Assembly: GCF_014646335.1 (NCBI RefSeq)
Contig: NZ_BMNG01000031.1
Location: 1-37,698, forward strand
DNA from: Streptomyces lasiicapitis
GTDB taxonomy: Bacteria > Actinomycetota > Actinomycetes > Streptomycetales > Streptomycetaceae
Direction of reading: 5' to 3'
DNA length: 37,698 nt
A model generated the notes under the pieces. The model was given only the letters and a program-made list of their open reading frames with translations. It did no database searches and was not told the origin of the DNA. Position 1 is the stretch's first letter, and each line of letters opens with the position of its first letter. Positions 1 through 8,574 of the stretch are shown here, piece after piece. Position numbers and translations under genes: made by a program.

Positions 1-78
1 GGTCCCACCGGCCAAGGCGGCGCCCCGCCCGTCGGTCCCGCCGGCCAGAGCGGCGCCCCGCCCGTCGGTCCCGCCGTC
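1..78. repeat. 33-bp tandem repeat in kinase tail
   Basis: Two nearly identical 33-bp units (1-33 and 34-66) with the start of a third from 67. They encode an 11-residue repeat (GGTDGRGAALA-like) in the disordered C-terminal tail of the histidine kinase. The array may continue beyond the window. Confidence 0.8.
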
Positions 79-1665
79 CCCCGTGCCGGGCCCGCCCGGA
101 CGCGTGCCGCCGAGCGGCGCGTGCCCCGGCAACCGGCCGTACTCGTCGGACCCGTCGGCGGTGCGCTCGCGCGCCGGGCTGTGCTCGGCCGCGTCGGCGG
201 GCGCGAGCCGGGGTGCCGTCGGGGTCTCGGCGGCGGGGGCGGAGGCCTGGGTGGGGACGGCTCCGACTCCGTGCGCGGCGGGCGCGCCCGCGTCGGCCGC
301 CGGGGCGCGCTCGGGCTGCGGCTCCTGCGCGACGAGCTGCGGGGGCAGCAGGACGACGACACCCGTGCCACCGCGCGCAGACGGCCGGAAGCTGACGCTC
401 ATGCCGTACTTCCGCGCGAGGCCGCCGACCACGGCGAGGCCGAGGCGGGTGCCCTGGAGCAGCGCGAGGTCGGTCATCCGCCCGGACACCGACTCCTCGG
501 CCCGGCGCAGGGCGGCCTCGGACATCCTGAGGCCGCTGTCCTCGATGGTGATGACGACGCCGGTGCGGGACTCCTCCACGTAGACGTGGACCTCGTCGGT
601 GGGCGGCGAGAAGTTCGCGGCGTTGTCGGTGAGTTCGGCGAGCAGGTGCATCACGCCCTCGGCGGCGAAGCCGACGACGGCGACCCGGGTCGAGCAGTGC
701 AGCCGCACCCGCTGGTAGGCGGCGATGCGGCCGACGGCGCCGCGCAGGATGGACTCCATCACGATGGGCTTGTTCCAGGCGCGGCTGGAGCGGCCGCCCA
801 TGAGGAGCGCGAGGCGGTCGGTCATGAGGCCGAGCTGCGAGGTGCTGTGGTCGAGCCGGAGCAGGTCGCCGAAGACCTCCTCGCCGTGCCGGTCCTGCAT
901 GTCGCGCAGGTCGGCCAGCATGCTCACGGACTTGGCCTGGACGCGGCTGAGGGCCTTGGCGCTCGCGGCCTGCGCGGCGGCGGCGCGCCGCTCGCTGAGG
1001 GCGAGTTCGCGCACGGCGGCCTCGGTCAGCTCGCGCAGCACTGGGTCCTCGGGCCAGCGTATGCCCGCGAGGACGCGGTCCACGGAGGCGCCGCCGCGCA
1101 GGGTGGCGACGACGTCCGGGAGCGTCTCGGTCGCAAGGAGTCGTACGTCTCCGGCGACGCGGGCCAGGTCGTCGGCGGCGCGCCGCTCGGCCGCGGTGGC
1201 GGCGGCGGCGCGCTGTTCGGCGTCGGCGAGCGCGGTCACACAGACGCGCAGCAGTTCGGCCTGGGACGGCAGCGCGGGCTGCCGGGTCTGGCGCAGCACG
1301 TCGTCGGGAGCGGCGCCCTCGCGCACCATGCGCGCCACCCCGGGCAGGGTCACCTGGGCCAGGCCCATGTCCTCGGCGGTGCGGTGGTCCAACTGGCCGC
1401 GCACGCCGAGCAGTTCACCCTCGGCGTCGGCGAGCCGCGTCCGCAGCCCGCCCGCCGTCCTGAGCCCGACGCACACCACGACGGCCAGCAGCACCCAGCC
1501 GCCGGCCCCGGCCGCGGCCACCCAGCCGCGCGCGTCGGCCGGCGCGAGCGCGGCGACGGCGGCGCCCGCCACGGCTGCGGCGGCGAGGAGACACACAGGC
1601 AGCGTGTATGCCGTTCGCCGGGTGTTCGGGGTGCGGTCCGGACGGCGATCGGCGGGCTGTGTCAT
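1..1665 (-). CDS. CvnA-like sensor histidine kinase, C-terminus cut by window edge
   Basis: Membrane-bound sensor kinase of the Streptomyces conservon (CvnA) or nitrate/nitrite-sensor-like type. The ATG at 1663-1665 opens a frame with no stop down to base 1. Two hydrophobic stretches (about residues 22-41 and 47-68) form the membrane anchor. A long Ala/Arg/Glu-rich helical region follows, then an HATPase_c domain: N-box ELTDNAANFSPP near residue 345, G1 box IEDSG near 372, and LGLAVVGGLARKYG near 403. The tail is low-complexity Pro/Ala/Gly and ends in 11-residue repeats containing TDGRGAALAGG. In conservons such kinases are followed by roadblock, DUF742 and GTPase genes; those would lie left of the window. 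I see no large extracellular sensor domain. Substrate and signal are unknown. The long open frames on the plus strand here are GC-rich shadows. Confidence 0.85.
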   Translation of the reverse strand, partial: MTQPADRRPDRTPNTRRTAYTLPVCLLAAAAVAGAAVAALAPADARGWVAAAGAGGWVLLAVVVCVGLRTAGGLRTRLADAEGELLGVRGQLDHRTAEDMGLAQVTLPGVARMVREGAAPDDVLRQTRQPALPSQAELLRVCVTALADAEQRAAAATAAERRAADDLARVAGDVRLLATETLPDVVATLRGGASVDRVLAGIRWPEDPVLRELTEAAVRELALSERRAAAAQAASAKALSRVQAKSVSMLADLRDMQDRHGEEVFGDLLRLDHSTSQLGLMTDRLALLMGGRSSRAWNKPIVMESILRGAVGRIAAYQRVRLHCSTRVAVVGFAAEGVMHLLAELTDNAANFSPPTDEVHVYVEESRTGVVITIEDSGLRMSEAALRRAEESVSGRMTDLALLQGTRLGLAVVGGLARKYGMSVSFRPSARGGTGVVVLLPPQLVAQEPQPERAPAADAGAPAAHGVGAVPTQASAPAAETPTAPRLAPADAAEHSPARERTADGSDEYGRLPGHAPLGGTRPGGPGTGDGGTDGRGAALAGGTDGRGAALAGGT

Positions 1666-2086
1666 TCCGGTCCCTCGGGGTCGGCACGGGTGCGCGGGCC
1701 CAAAAAGGAAACAGCCCGCCCTCAACTGGGTGCCGTCGCGAGGGGAGTCCGCCCTCTGGCGCTGTCTTCCGACGGCACTTGTGGTGGTCATGCTAGTCAC
1801 AAGATCGCACAGCGGAAGCGGGCATTCAGCGACGTGGGTCACTGTCCGGAAGGTTCGTCGTGAAAGGGCTCCTGCGGGCCGGGCGCGTGTTACCGGAACG
1901 CACGCCCCCGATGATCCAGGCAGCACGGCGGCGCCCCGGCCGCCAAGGCCACCGGCACCCTCCTCGCGTCGGCCATCTCCCGCGGGAAGGAACCTTCCCG
2001 CGGCCGAAAACCTGTTCCCGCTACGACGATTTCCAGCCATCCTTCGACGGCGCACGGCGTGCCCTGTGGCGGTGGCGGACAGAGAC
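1666..2086. other. Intergenic region upstream of the histidine kinase
   Basis: About 420 bp between two minus-strand genes. I see no convincing gene. It holds a possible kinase promoter on the minus strand: TAGCAT at 1790-1795 as a -10, inside an inverted repeat CTTGTG (1778-1783) / CACAAG (1798-1803). It also holds a strong hairpin at 1980-2003. Short open frames on both strands have no recognisable domains. Confidence 0.45.
1980..2003. terminator. Perfect 11-bp hairpin, possible terminator
   Basis: CCGCGGGAAGG (1980-1990) and CCTTCCCGCGG (1993-2003) are exact inverted repeats around a 2-nt centre. The hairpin lies about 80 bp downstream of the DUF4232 lipoprotein gene on the minus strand. 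There is no U-run after it, which is common for Streptomyces terminators. It could instead be an operator. Confidence 0.45.
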
Positions 2087-2794
2087 CTACTGGCCGTCCG
2101 CTCCCCGGCGCGTGAACTTCTCCCAGGCCGTCGTCGCGATGCGCCCGGTGCTGCCGAGGTCGATGCCGCCGTGCGGCGTGACGGTCCTGGCGGGGGCGTC
2201 GGGGGCCGCGACGACCCGCAGGTGCGGGGCCCTGACGGGGGGCTCGCTCGTGTCGGTGTAGGTGTTGCGCCACACCACGGCCGCCGTCGCCGACTGGCGG
2301 GGCGCGAGCGTCACGGGGTGCGGCCCGGGGTCGCGCATGCCGGTGGTGATCGCGTCCGTGCCCTTGAGACTGCGTACGTCGACGGGTTCGCGATCCGAGT
2401 CGAGCACCCGCAGCTCCGGGTAACCGTCGAGGTGGAAGCTGCCGGTGCCGCAGTACGTCAGCGTCACCGTCATCGCACGCAGCCCCATCGCCGCGTCGAC
2501 GGGCCCCGGCTCGACCAGAAGCCCCTTCTTCCCCCGGCAGTCCCGGCTCGCCTGGGCCGGCCGCTCCGCCAGCCGGGGCTCGGTCAGTTCGCCGTAGTAC
2601 GGCCCGTCCGAGGCCTCGGTCGGCAGGGCGTCCGGCGTGACGCCGTGCGAGGGGACCGCCCCGCCCTGCCCCGCCACACGGGTCGAGGCCCCGCCCGCCC
2701 CGTCCCGCCCTGAGTCCGCCGACTGCCCGCAGCCGGCGGCGAGTATCGCGAGGACACAGAGGGCGGCGGCGCGTCGGTACGAGAGGTGAGTCAC
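2087..2794 (-). CDS. DUF4232-type lipoprotein
   Basis: Predicted surface lipoprotein of 235 residues. The N-terminus has a signal with lipobox LAAGC, lipidated Cys at about residue 22, followed by a Ser/Gly/Asp-rich linker. The C-terminal part (about residues 80-220) looks like a DUF4232 domain, a beta-sandwich found in many actinobacterial lipoproteins. It has the usual pattern: a Cys-containing strand (LTYCGTGSF), a GYPELRVLDSD strand, a LAPRQSATAAVVW strand, and a second Cys earlier (RDCRGKK). Molecular function is not known; the family is often placed next to signalling genes. It stands alone between the histidine kinase and the two-component pair, and a strong hairpin follows its stop codon. 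Confidence 0.75.
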   Translation of the reverse strand: MTHLSYRRAAALCVLAILAAGCGQSADSGRDGAGGASTRVAGQGGAVPSHGVTPDALPTEASDGPYYGELTEPRLAERPAQASRDCRGKKGLLVEPGPVDAAMGLRAMTVTLTYCGTGSFHLDGYPELRVLDSDREPVDVRSLKGTDAITTGMRDPGPHPVTLAPRQSATAAVVWRNTYTDTSEPPVRAPHLRVVAAPDAPARTVTPHGGIDLGSTGRIATTAWEKFTRRGADGQ

Positions 2795-2839
2795 GCGCGG
2801 ATCATGTCACGCGGATCCTCAGCGGGTAGCCGGGGAATG

Positions 2840-2879
2840 AGCCCGTCCGGCGCTTGAGGACGAGCCGCGAAGCGGCGAT
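2840..2879 (-). repeat. Dispersed 40-bp Streptomyces extragenic repeat, copy 1
   Basis: On the minus strand this 40-bp core matches 30912-30951 with one mismatch (G for A). It contains the short stem GCCGC-TTC-GCGGC and ends in CGCCGGACGGGCT. The same element is familiar from intergenic spaces across Streptomyces genomes. Here it lies downstream of the response regulator gene, where it may act as a terminator or mRNA 3' end. Confidence 0.75.
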
Positions 2880-2907
2880 CATCGGCCCACCCCGGACAGG
2901 GAGTCCC

Positions 2908-3576
2908 CTACTGCTCCCCGCCACGGGCCCGCACAAGCCCCGACTCGTAGGCGAAGACGACGAGCTGGGCCCGGTCCCGCGCGCCCAGCTTGGTCATCGC
3001 ACGGCTCACGTGCGTCTTCGCCGTGAACGGGCTGATGACCATGTGCGCCGCGATCTCCTCGTTGGTCAGGCCGCGGGCCGCGAGGGCCGTCACCTCGCGC
3101 TCCCGGCGCGTGAGGCCCTCCATGCCGGGCGGCGTCGCGCGGTCCGGCGGCCGGGCCACGAACTCGCCGATGAGGCGGCGGGTCACGGACGGCGAGAGCA
3201 ACGCGTCCCCGCGCGCGACGACCTCGATGGCCTGGAGCAGGTCCGCGGGCTCGGTGTCCTTGAGCAGGAAGCCGCTGGCCCCGGCGCGCAGCGCCTCGAA
3301 GACGTAGCTGTCCAGGCCGTAGTTGGTGAGGATGACGACGCGTACGGCGGACAGGCTCGGGTCGGCGGCGATGCGGCGCGTGGCCTCGATGCCGGAGAGG
3401 ACCGGCATCTGTACGTCGACGAGCGCGACGTCGGGCACGCACTCCCGGACCAGCGCCACCCCCTGCTCCCCGTCCGCGGCCTCCCCCACCACCTCGATGC
3501 CGTCCTCGGCGTCGAGCAGCGCCCGGAACCCGGCCCGCATCAGGGCCTGGTCGTCGACCAGCACGACCCGGATCAC
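2908..3576 (-). CDS. NarL/FixJ-family response regulator
   Basis: DNA-binding response regulator of about 222 residues. The receiver domain has the acidic pair (VLVDDQ, residues 8-9), phospho-acceptor Asp54 (LVDVQMP), Thr84 (ILTNYG) and Lys106 (FLLKD). A LuxR-type helix-turn-helix follows (LTRREREVTALAARGLTNEEIA, then FTAKTHVSRAMTKLG). I chose the GTG at 3574-3576 because it overlaps the kinase stop as GTGA and has GGGAG seven bases upstream. An in-frame ATG at 3589-3591 would add five residues. It is translationally coupled to the upstream histidine kinase, which is its obvious partner. Target genes are unknown. The repeat at 2840-2879 follows its 3' end. Confidence 0.9.
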   Translation of the reverse strand: MIRVVLVDDQALMRAGFRALLDAEDGIEVVGEAADGEQGVALVRECVPDVALVDVQMPVLSGIEATRRIAADPSLSAVRVVILTNYGLDSYVFEALRAGASGFLLKDTEPADLLQAIEVVARGDALLSPSVTRRLIGEFVARPPDRATPPGMEGLTRREREVTALAARGLTNEEIAAHMVISPFTAKTHVSRAMTKLGARDRAQLVVFAYESGLVRARGGEQ

Positions 3577-4913
3577 CCCTGCGTCTCCCATGCCCCCTGT
3601 GCCTCGACCGGTGCCCCCGGTGAATCCACCGGCAGTTCGGCCCGTACCGAGAACCCGCCCTCGTCCCGCGCCCCCGCCCGCAGCGCGCCGCCGAGCGCCT
3701 CGACGCGCTCGCGCATCCCGGTGAGACCGACGCCGTGCGCGAGGGCCCCGCCGGGGCGCGCGACCCCGTCGTCGTCCACCCGGACCACCACCTGCCGCTC
3801 CCCGTAGTCGAGATGGACGCCGACGGACTCGGCGCCGACCGCGTGCCGGGCGGCGTTGGTGAGGCTCTCCTGGACGATCCGGTAGACCCCGAGTTCCAGC
3901 TCCGGCGGCAGCGCCCGCTCGCGTCCGGTGACCGTCAGCTCGACGGGCAGCCCGGCCGACCGGGCGCGCTCGACGAGCAGGGCGGGGCTGCCGGCGGGCG
4001 CGTCGGTGCGCAACACCTCCAGGGTGGCGCGCAGTTCGCGCATGGCCTCGCCGCTGGCCTCCTGGATGGCGAGCAGCGCGGGCGGCACCTCCTCGCCGCG
4101 CTTGCGCGCCAGGTGCACGGCGACACCGGCCTGCAGCTTGACGATGGAGATGCTGTGCGTGAGGGAGTCGTGCAGTTCGCGGGCGATGCGCAGGCGCTCC
4201 TCCCCGGCCCGGCGCAGCGCGGCCTCCTCCCGGGTGCGCTCGGCCTCCAGGGCACGCTCCTCGGTCTGGTGCACGTACGCCTGCCAGGTCTTGGCCGCGA
4301 CGCCCATGGCGGCGGCACACACGAACCACCCGGTGAGCAGCAGGGTCCGCTCGACGGCGCCGTCCCCGCCGGGGTCGGCGGCGAAGAACGCGCCGAGGAA
4401 GGCGAGTCCCGTGCCGGCGGCCAGGAGCCGGTGCCGGCCGTGGGCGGCGATGTGCACCGCGCCCAGCACGGGGAACGCCGCGGCCGTGGTCGGCTCGGCG
4501 TGCAGCACGAAGGCGACCATGCAGGCCGTGGTGACGGCGAGGACGATACGGGGCACGCGGCCGAACGCGGCGAGCGCGAGGGAACCCACGGCGACCAGGG
4601 CGTAGTCGAGGGCGTCGGCGCCGCCCTCGTACGCCGTCGCGAGCATGACGAAGACGGCGACGGTCACGGCCAGGCCGGCGACGGCGAGCCGCGCCTTCGG
4701 GTCGTCCAGGTGGTCGTGCCCGTCGAACACCGGCGGCCGCACGGCGGCGCCACGCTGCTTCCCGCCTCGCGACTTCACGTCTTCCGGCTTCACGCCTTGC
4801 GCCTTCACGCCTTGCGGCTCACCGCCTTGCGGCTTCCCGTCCTGCGGCTTCCCGCCCTGCCGGCCCACACGTAGTCGGCCCTCACGTCGCTGGTTCACAC
4901 GTTCCCCCTGCAT
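3573..4913 (-). CDS. HisKA_3-type sensor histidine kinase
   Basis: Membrane sensor kinase of 446 residues, NarL/DesK-like. After an unusual charged repeat tail (residues 20-54) there are about four to six hydrophobic segments (residues 75-210), a coiled linker (HQTEERALEAERTREEA), and the dimerisation/phosphoacceptor helix ARELHDSLTHSIS with His near 248. The HATPase domain follows, with N-box NAARHAV near residue 353 and VDDDG and GLTGMRERV motifs. It autophosphorylates and passes phosphate to the regulator encoded directly downstream, whose start overlaps its stop by four bases. The signal is unknown; with the sensing part embedded in the membrane it probably senses an envelope or membrane condition. 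Confidence 0.9.
   Translation of the reverse strand: MQGERVNQRREGRLRVGRQGGKPQDGKPQGGEPQGVKAQGVKPEDVKSRGGKQRGAAVRPPVFDGHDHLDDPKARLAVAGLAVTVAVFVMLATAYEGGADALDYALVAVGSLALAAFGRVPRIVLAVTTACMVAFVLHAEPTTAAAFPVLGAVHIAAHGRHRLLAAGTGLAFLGAFFAADPGGDGAVERTLLLTGWFVCAAAMGVAAKTWQAYVHQTEERALEAERTREEAALRRAGEERLRIARELHDSLTHSISIVKLQAGVAVHLARKRGEEVPPALLAIQEASGEAMRELRATLEVLRTDAPAGSPALLVERARSAGLPVELTVTGRERALPPELELGVYRIVQESLTNAARHAVGAESVGVHLDYGERQVVVRVDDDGVARPGGALAHGVGLTGMRERVEALGGALRAGARDEGGFSVRAELPVDSPGAPVEAQGAWETQG
4752..4856 (-). repeat. 15-bp degenerate tandem repeat encoding a pentapeptide tail
   Basis: About seven 15-bp units near the 5' end of the histidine kinase encode GGKPQ, DGKPQ, GGEPQ, GVKAQ, GVKPE, DVKSR and GGKQR. 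The result is a hydrophilic N-terminal cytoplasmic extension ahead of the first membrane segment. The copy number may vary between strains. Confidence 0.8.
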
Positions 4914-5125
4914 GCCCGCACCCTAAGCGCCGGTGCGGACGGCGGCGTCGGTCGTGCGGACCGTTCCCGCGCTACTCCCGCGGCAGTAGTTCCGCGGCGC
5001 TCCGGCCCCGGCGAGGTAGCCACGACTGCCTTCGCCGGTACGACGACCGCCGGGCCCGCGCACGGCCACCATCGGCACCACGTACACGGCGTCCCCGGCG
5101 ACGCCCCACCGGTGAAGGAGCCGCC

Positions 5126-6001
5126 ATGACCACGCACGCCCGCCCCAAGTCCCGGTACGACACCCGCCCCGCCTCCCTCCCCAACGCCCGCCAGGAAGCC
5201 ATCTGGAACGGCCCCGTAGGCCGCCACTGGGCCGAGCAGCAGGACCGCTACGACGCCATGAGCGGCGACCTCAACGACCACCTGTTCGCGGCGGCGGCGA
5301 TCGGGGACGGGGACCGCGTCCTGGACATCGGCTGCGGTGCGGGCACGGTCACGCGGATCGCGGCCCGGCTCGCGGGCGGCGGGCGCGCGGTCGGCGTCGA
5401 CATCTCCGAGCCGCTGCTCGCGCGGGCCCGTGCCCGCACCGCGGCCGAGGGCGTCCCCAACGTCTCGTACGAAAGGGGCGACGCCCAGACGCACCCCTTC
5501 CCTGCGGGCGGGTACGACGTGGCGATCAGCAGGGGCGGCGTGATGTTCTTCGCCGACCACGCGGCGGCGTTCGGCAACATCGCCCGCGCGCTGCGGCCCG
5601 GCGGGCGCCTGGTGTTCGCCTGTCCGCAGCCCGCGAGCCCCGACATCGAGGAGTCCCGCGCGCTCGGCACGCTGGCGAGTCTCCTCGGCGCCCAGGGCGC
5701 CACCGCGTCCCCCGAGTCCGCCGACGCCCGCGCCGCGATGGCCTCCCTCAGCGACCCCCGCACGATCCGGGCCGCCCTCGCCGCCTACACGGACGTGGAC
5801 GTGACGGCGCTGACCATCGAGACGTACTGGGGCAAGGACCCCTCGGACGCCGTCGGCTTCCTGCTCTCCCGCACCCCGGACGCCGCCGTGCCGAGGGTCA
5901 CCCGCAAGGCCATGGAGGACGTGCTGTCGCCGTACGCGGGCGGGCGCGGGGTGCGGATGAAGGCGCGGGTGTGGCTGGTGACGGCCGCGCGCCCGAGCTG
6001 A
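5126..6001 (+). CDS. Class I SAM-dependent methyltransferase
   Basis: Soluble methyltransferase of 291 residues, UbiE/Methyltransf_25-like. Motif I is LDIGCGAGTVTR (about residues 68-79), followed by an acidic residue at the end of strand 2 (VGVDIS). Post-motif I GDAQ lies near residue 117, then the DVAISRGGVMFFAD strand and the ALRPGGRLVF motif. The N-terminus NARQEAIWNGPVGRHWAEQQDRYD is typical of actinobacterial methyltransferases of this class. The ATG at 5126 has AAGGAG nine bases upstream. It is divergent from the two-component pair and convergent with the pyrimidine operon, 32 bp away. The methyl acceptor cannot be inferred. Confidence 0.85.
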   Translation: MTTHARPKSRYDTRPASLPNARQEAIWNGPVGRHWAEQQDRYDAMSGDLNDHLFAAAAIGDGDRVLDIGCGAGTVTRIAARLAGGGRAVGVDISEPLLARARARTAAEGVPNVSYERGDAQTHPFPAGGYDVAISRGGVMFFADHAAAFGNIARALRPGGRLVFACPQPASPDIEESRALGTLASLLGAQGATASPESADARAAMASLSDPRTIRAALAAYTDVDVTALTIETYWGKDPSDAVGFLLSRTPDAAVPRVTRKAMEDVLSPYAGGRGVRMKARVWLVTAARPS

Positions 6002-6033
6002 GCCGCCACTTCCCTACGACCTGCCCGCACCCC

Positions 6034-7545
<1,512 letters not shown>

Positions 7546-7565
7546 GGGCGGGCGGCCAGGGGATT

Positions 7566-8564
7566 TCAGGCCAGGGCCGGGATGATTTCCGCGCCGTACG
7601 CGTCGATGACGGCCTCCCGCGCGTCGTGCATGGCGTACAGCGCGAACTGGTCCACGCCCAGTTCCTTGAGTGCCCGCAGCTTCTCGATGTGCGCGGCGGC
7701 CGGGCCGAGCAGGCAGAAGCGGTCGACGATCTCGTCGGGCACGAAGGCGGTGTCGGGGTTGCCGGTGCGGCCGTGGTGGCTGTAGTCGTAGCCCTCGCGT
7801 TCCTTGATGTACGCGGTGAGCGCCTCCGGGACCATGGAGGAGTGCTCGCCGTACTTGGAGACGAGGTCGGCGACGTGGTTGCCGACCATGCCGCCGAACC
7901 ACCGGCACTGCTCGCGCGCGTGGTCCAGGTCGGCGCTCACGTACGCGGGCGCGGCCACGCAGATCTTCACGGCCGACGGATCGCGTCCGGCCGCGGCGGC
8001 GGCGTCGCGCACGGCCTTGACCATCCACTCCGTCAGATACGGGTCGGCGAGCTGGAGGATGAACCCGTCGGCCTTCTGCCCGGCGAGCGCGAGCGCCTTG
8101 GGTCCGTACGCCGCCATCCACACGGGCAACTTGCCGTCCCGCACCCACGGGATGCGCAGGCGCTGACCTCCTATGTCGGCCTCCCGTCCCTCGGCGAGGT
8201 CGCGGATCACGTCGATCGAATAGCCCAGGCGGGCAAGGGTGTTGGGGCTGCGGCCCGCGACGCGCATCGCGGAGTCGCCGCGGCCGATGCCGCACACGGT
8301 GCGGTTGCCGAACATGTCGTTGAGCGTGGCGAAGGTGGAGGCAGTGACCTCCCAGGTGCGGGTGCCCGGGTTGGTCACCATCGGGCCCACGGTCAACCGG
8401 TCGGTGTGTTCCAGGATCTGACTGTAGATCACGAAGGGTTCCTGCCACAGGACCGACGAGTCGAAGGTCCAGCCGTAGCGGAAGCCGCTCCGCTCCGCGC
8501 GCCGCATCAGGCCGACGACCGCGGACGCGGGCGGGTCGGTCTGCAGGACGAGTCCGAAATCCAC
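7566..8564 (-). CDS. LLM-class flavin/F420-dependent oxidoreductase (TIGR03842-like)
   Basis: Luciferase-like TIM-barrel oxidoreductase of 332 residues. It starts with GTG at 8562-8564, with GGAGG six bases upstream overlapping the hydantoinase stop. Family features: FGLVLQTDPPAS at the N-terminus, the GWTFDSSVLWQEPFV strand, GPMVTNPGTRTWEVTASTFATL, and the GIGRGDSAMRVAGR loop that usually contacts the phosphate of F420 or FMN. I recall the sequence as the TIGR03842 group, predicted to be F420-dependent, though some members come from species without F420. Placement between hydantoinase and permease genes suggests it acts on a pyrimidine or hydantoin ring: reduction of uracil/thymine to the dihydro form, or an oxidative step. 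No dihydropyrimidine dehydrogenase is encoded nearby. Confidence 0.85.
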   Translation of the reverse strand: MDFGLVLQTDPPASAVVGLMRRAERSGFRYGWTFDSSVLWQEPFVIYSQILEHTDRLTVGPMVTNPGTRTWEVTASTFATLNDMFGNRTVCGIGRGDSAMRVAGRSPNTLARLGYSIDVIRDLAEGREADIGGQRLRIPWVRDGKLPVWMAAYGPKALALAGQKADGFILQLADPYLTEWMVKAVRDAAAAAGRDPSAVKICVAAPAYVSADLDHAREQCRWFGGMVGNHVADLVSKYGEHSSMVPEALTAYIKEREGYDYSHHGRTGNPDTAFVPDEIVDRFCLLGPAAAHIEKLRALKELGVDQFALYAMHDAREAVIDAYGAEIIPALA

Positions 8565-8574
8565 GTGTTGCCTC

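Noticed and set aside
121..1863. Long open frame on the plus strand opposite the first histidine kinase, and another at 725-2713
   Set aside because: Gly/Ala/Arg/Ser-rich translations without domains. They mirror the real minus-strand kinase and lipoprotein genes and arise from high GC at third positions.
3577..4329. Upstream extension of the response regulator frame, giving a 473-residue protein
   Set aside because: The first half is an Arg/Gly/Pro-rich shadow of the histidine kinase in another frame. The real protein starts at the GTGA overlap.
7546..8448. Upstream extension of the NCS1 permease frame, giving an 804-residue protein
   Set aside because: The extension is a shadow of the LLM oxidoreductase gene. 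The permease start at 7545 matches the family N-terminus.
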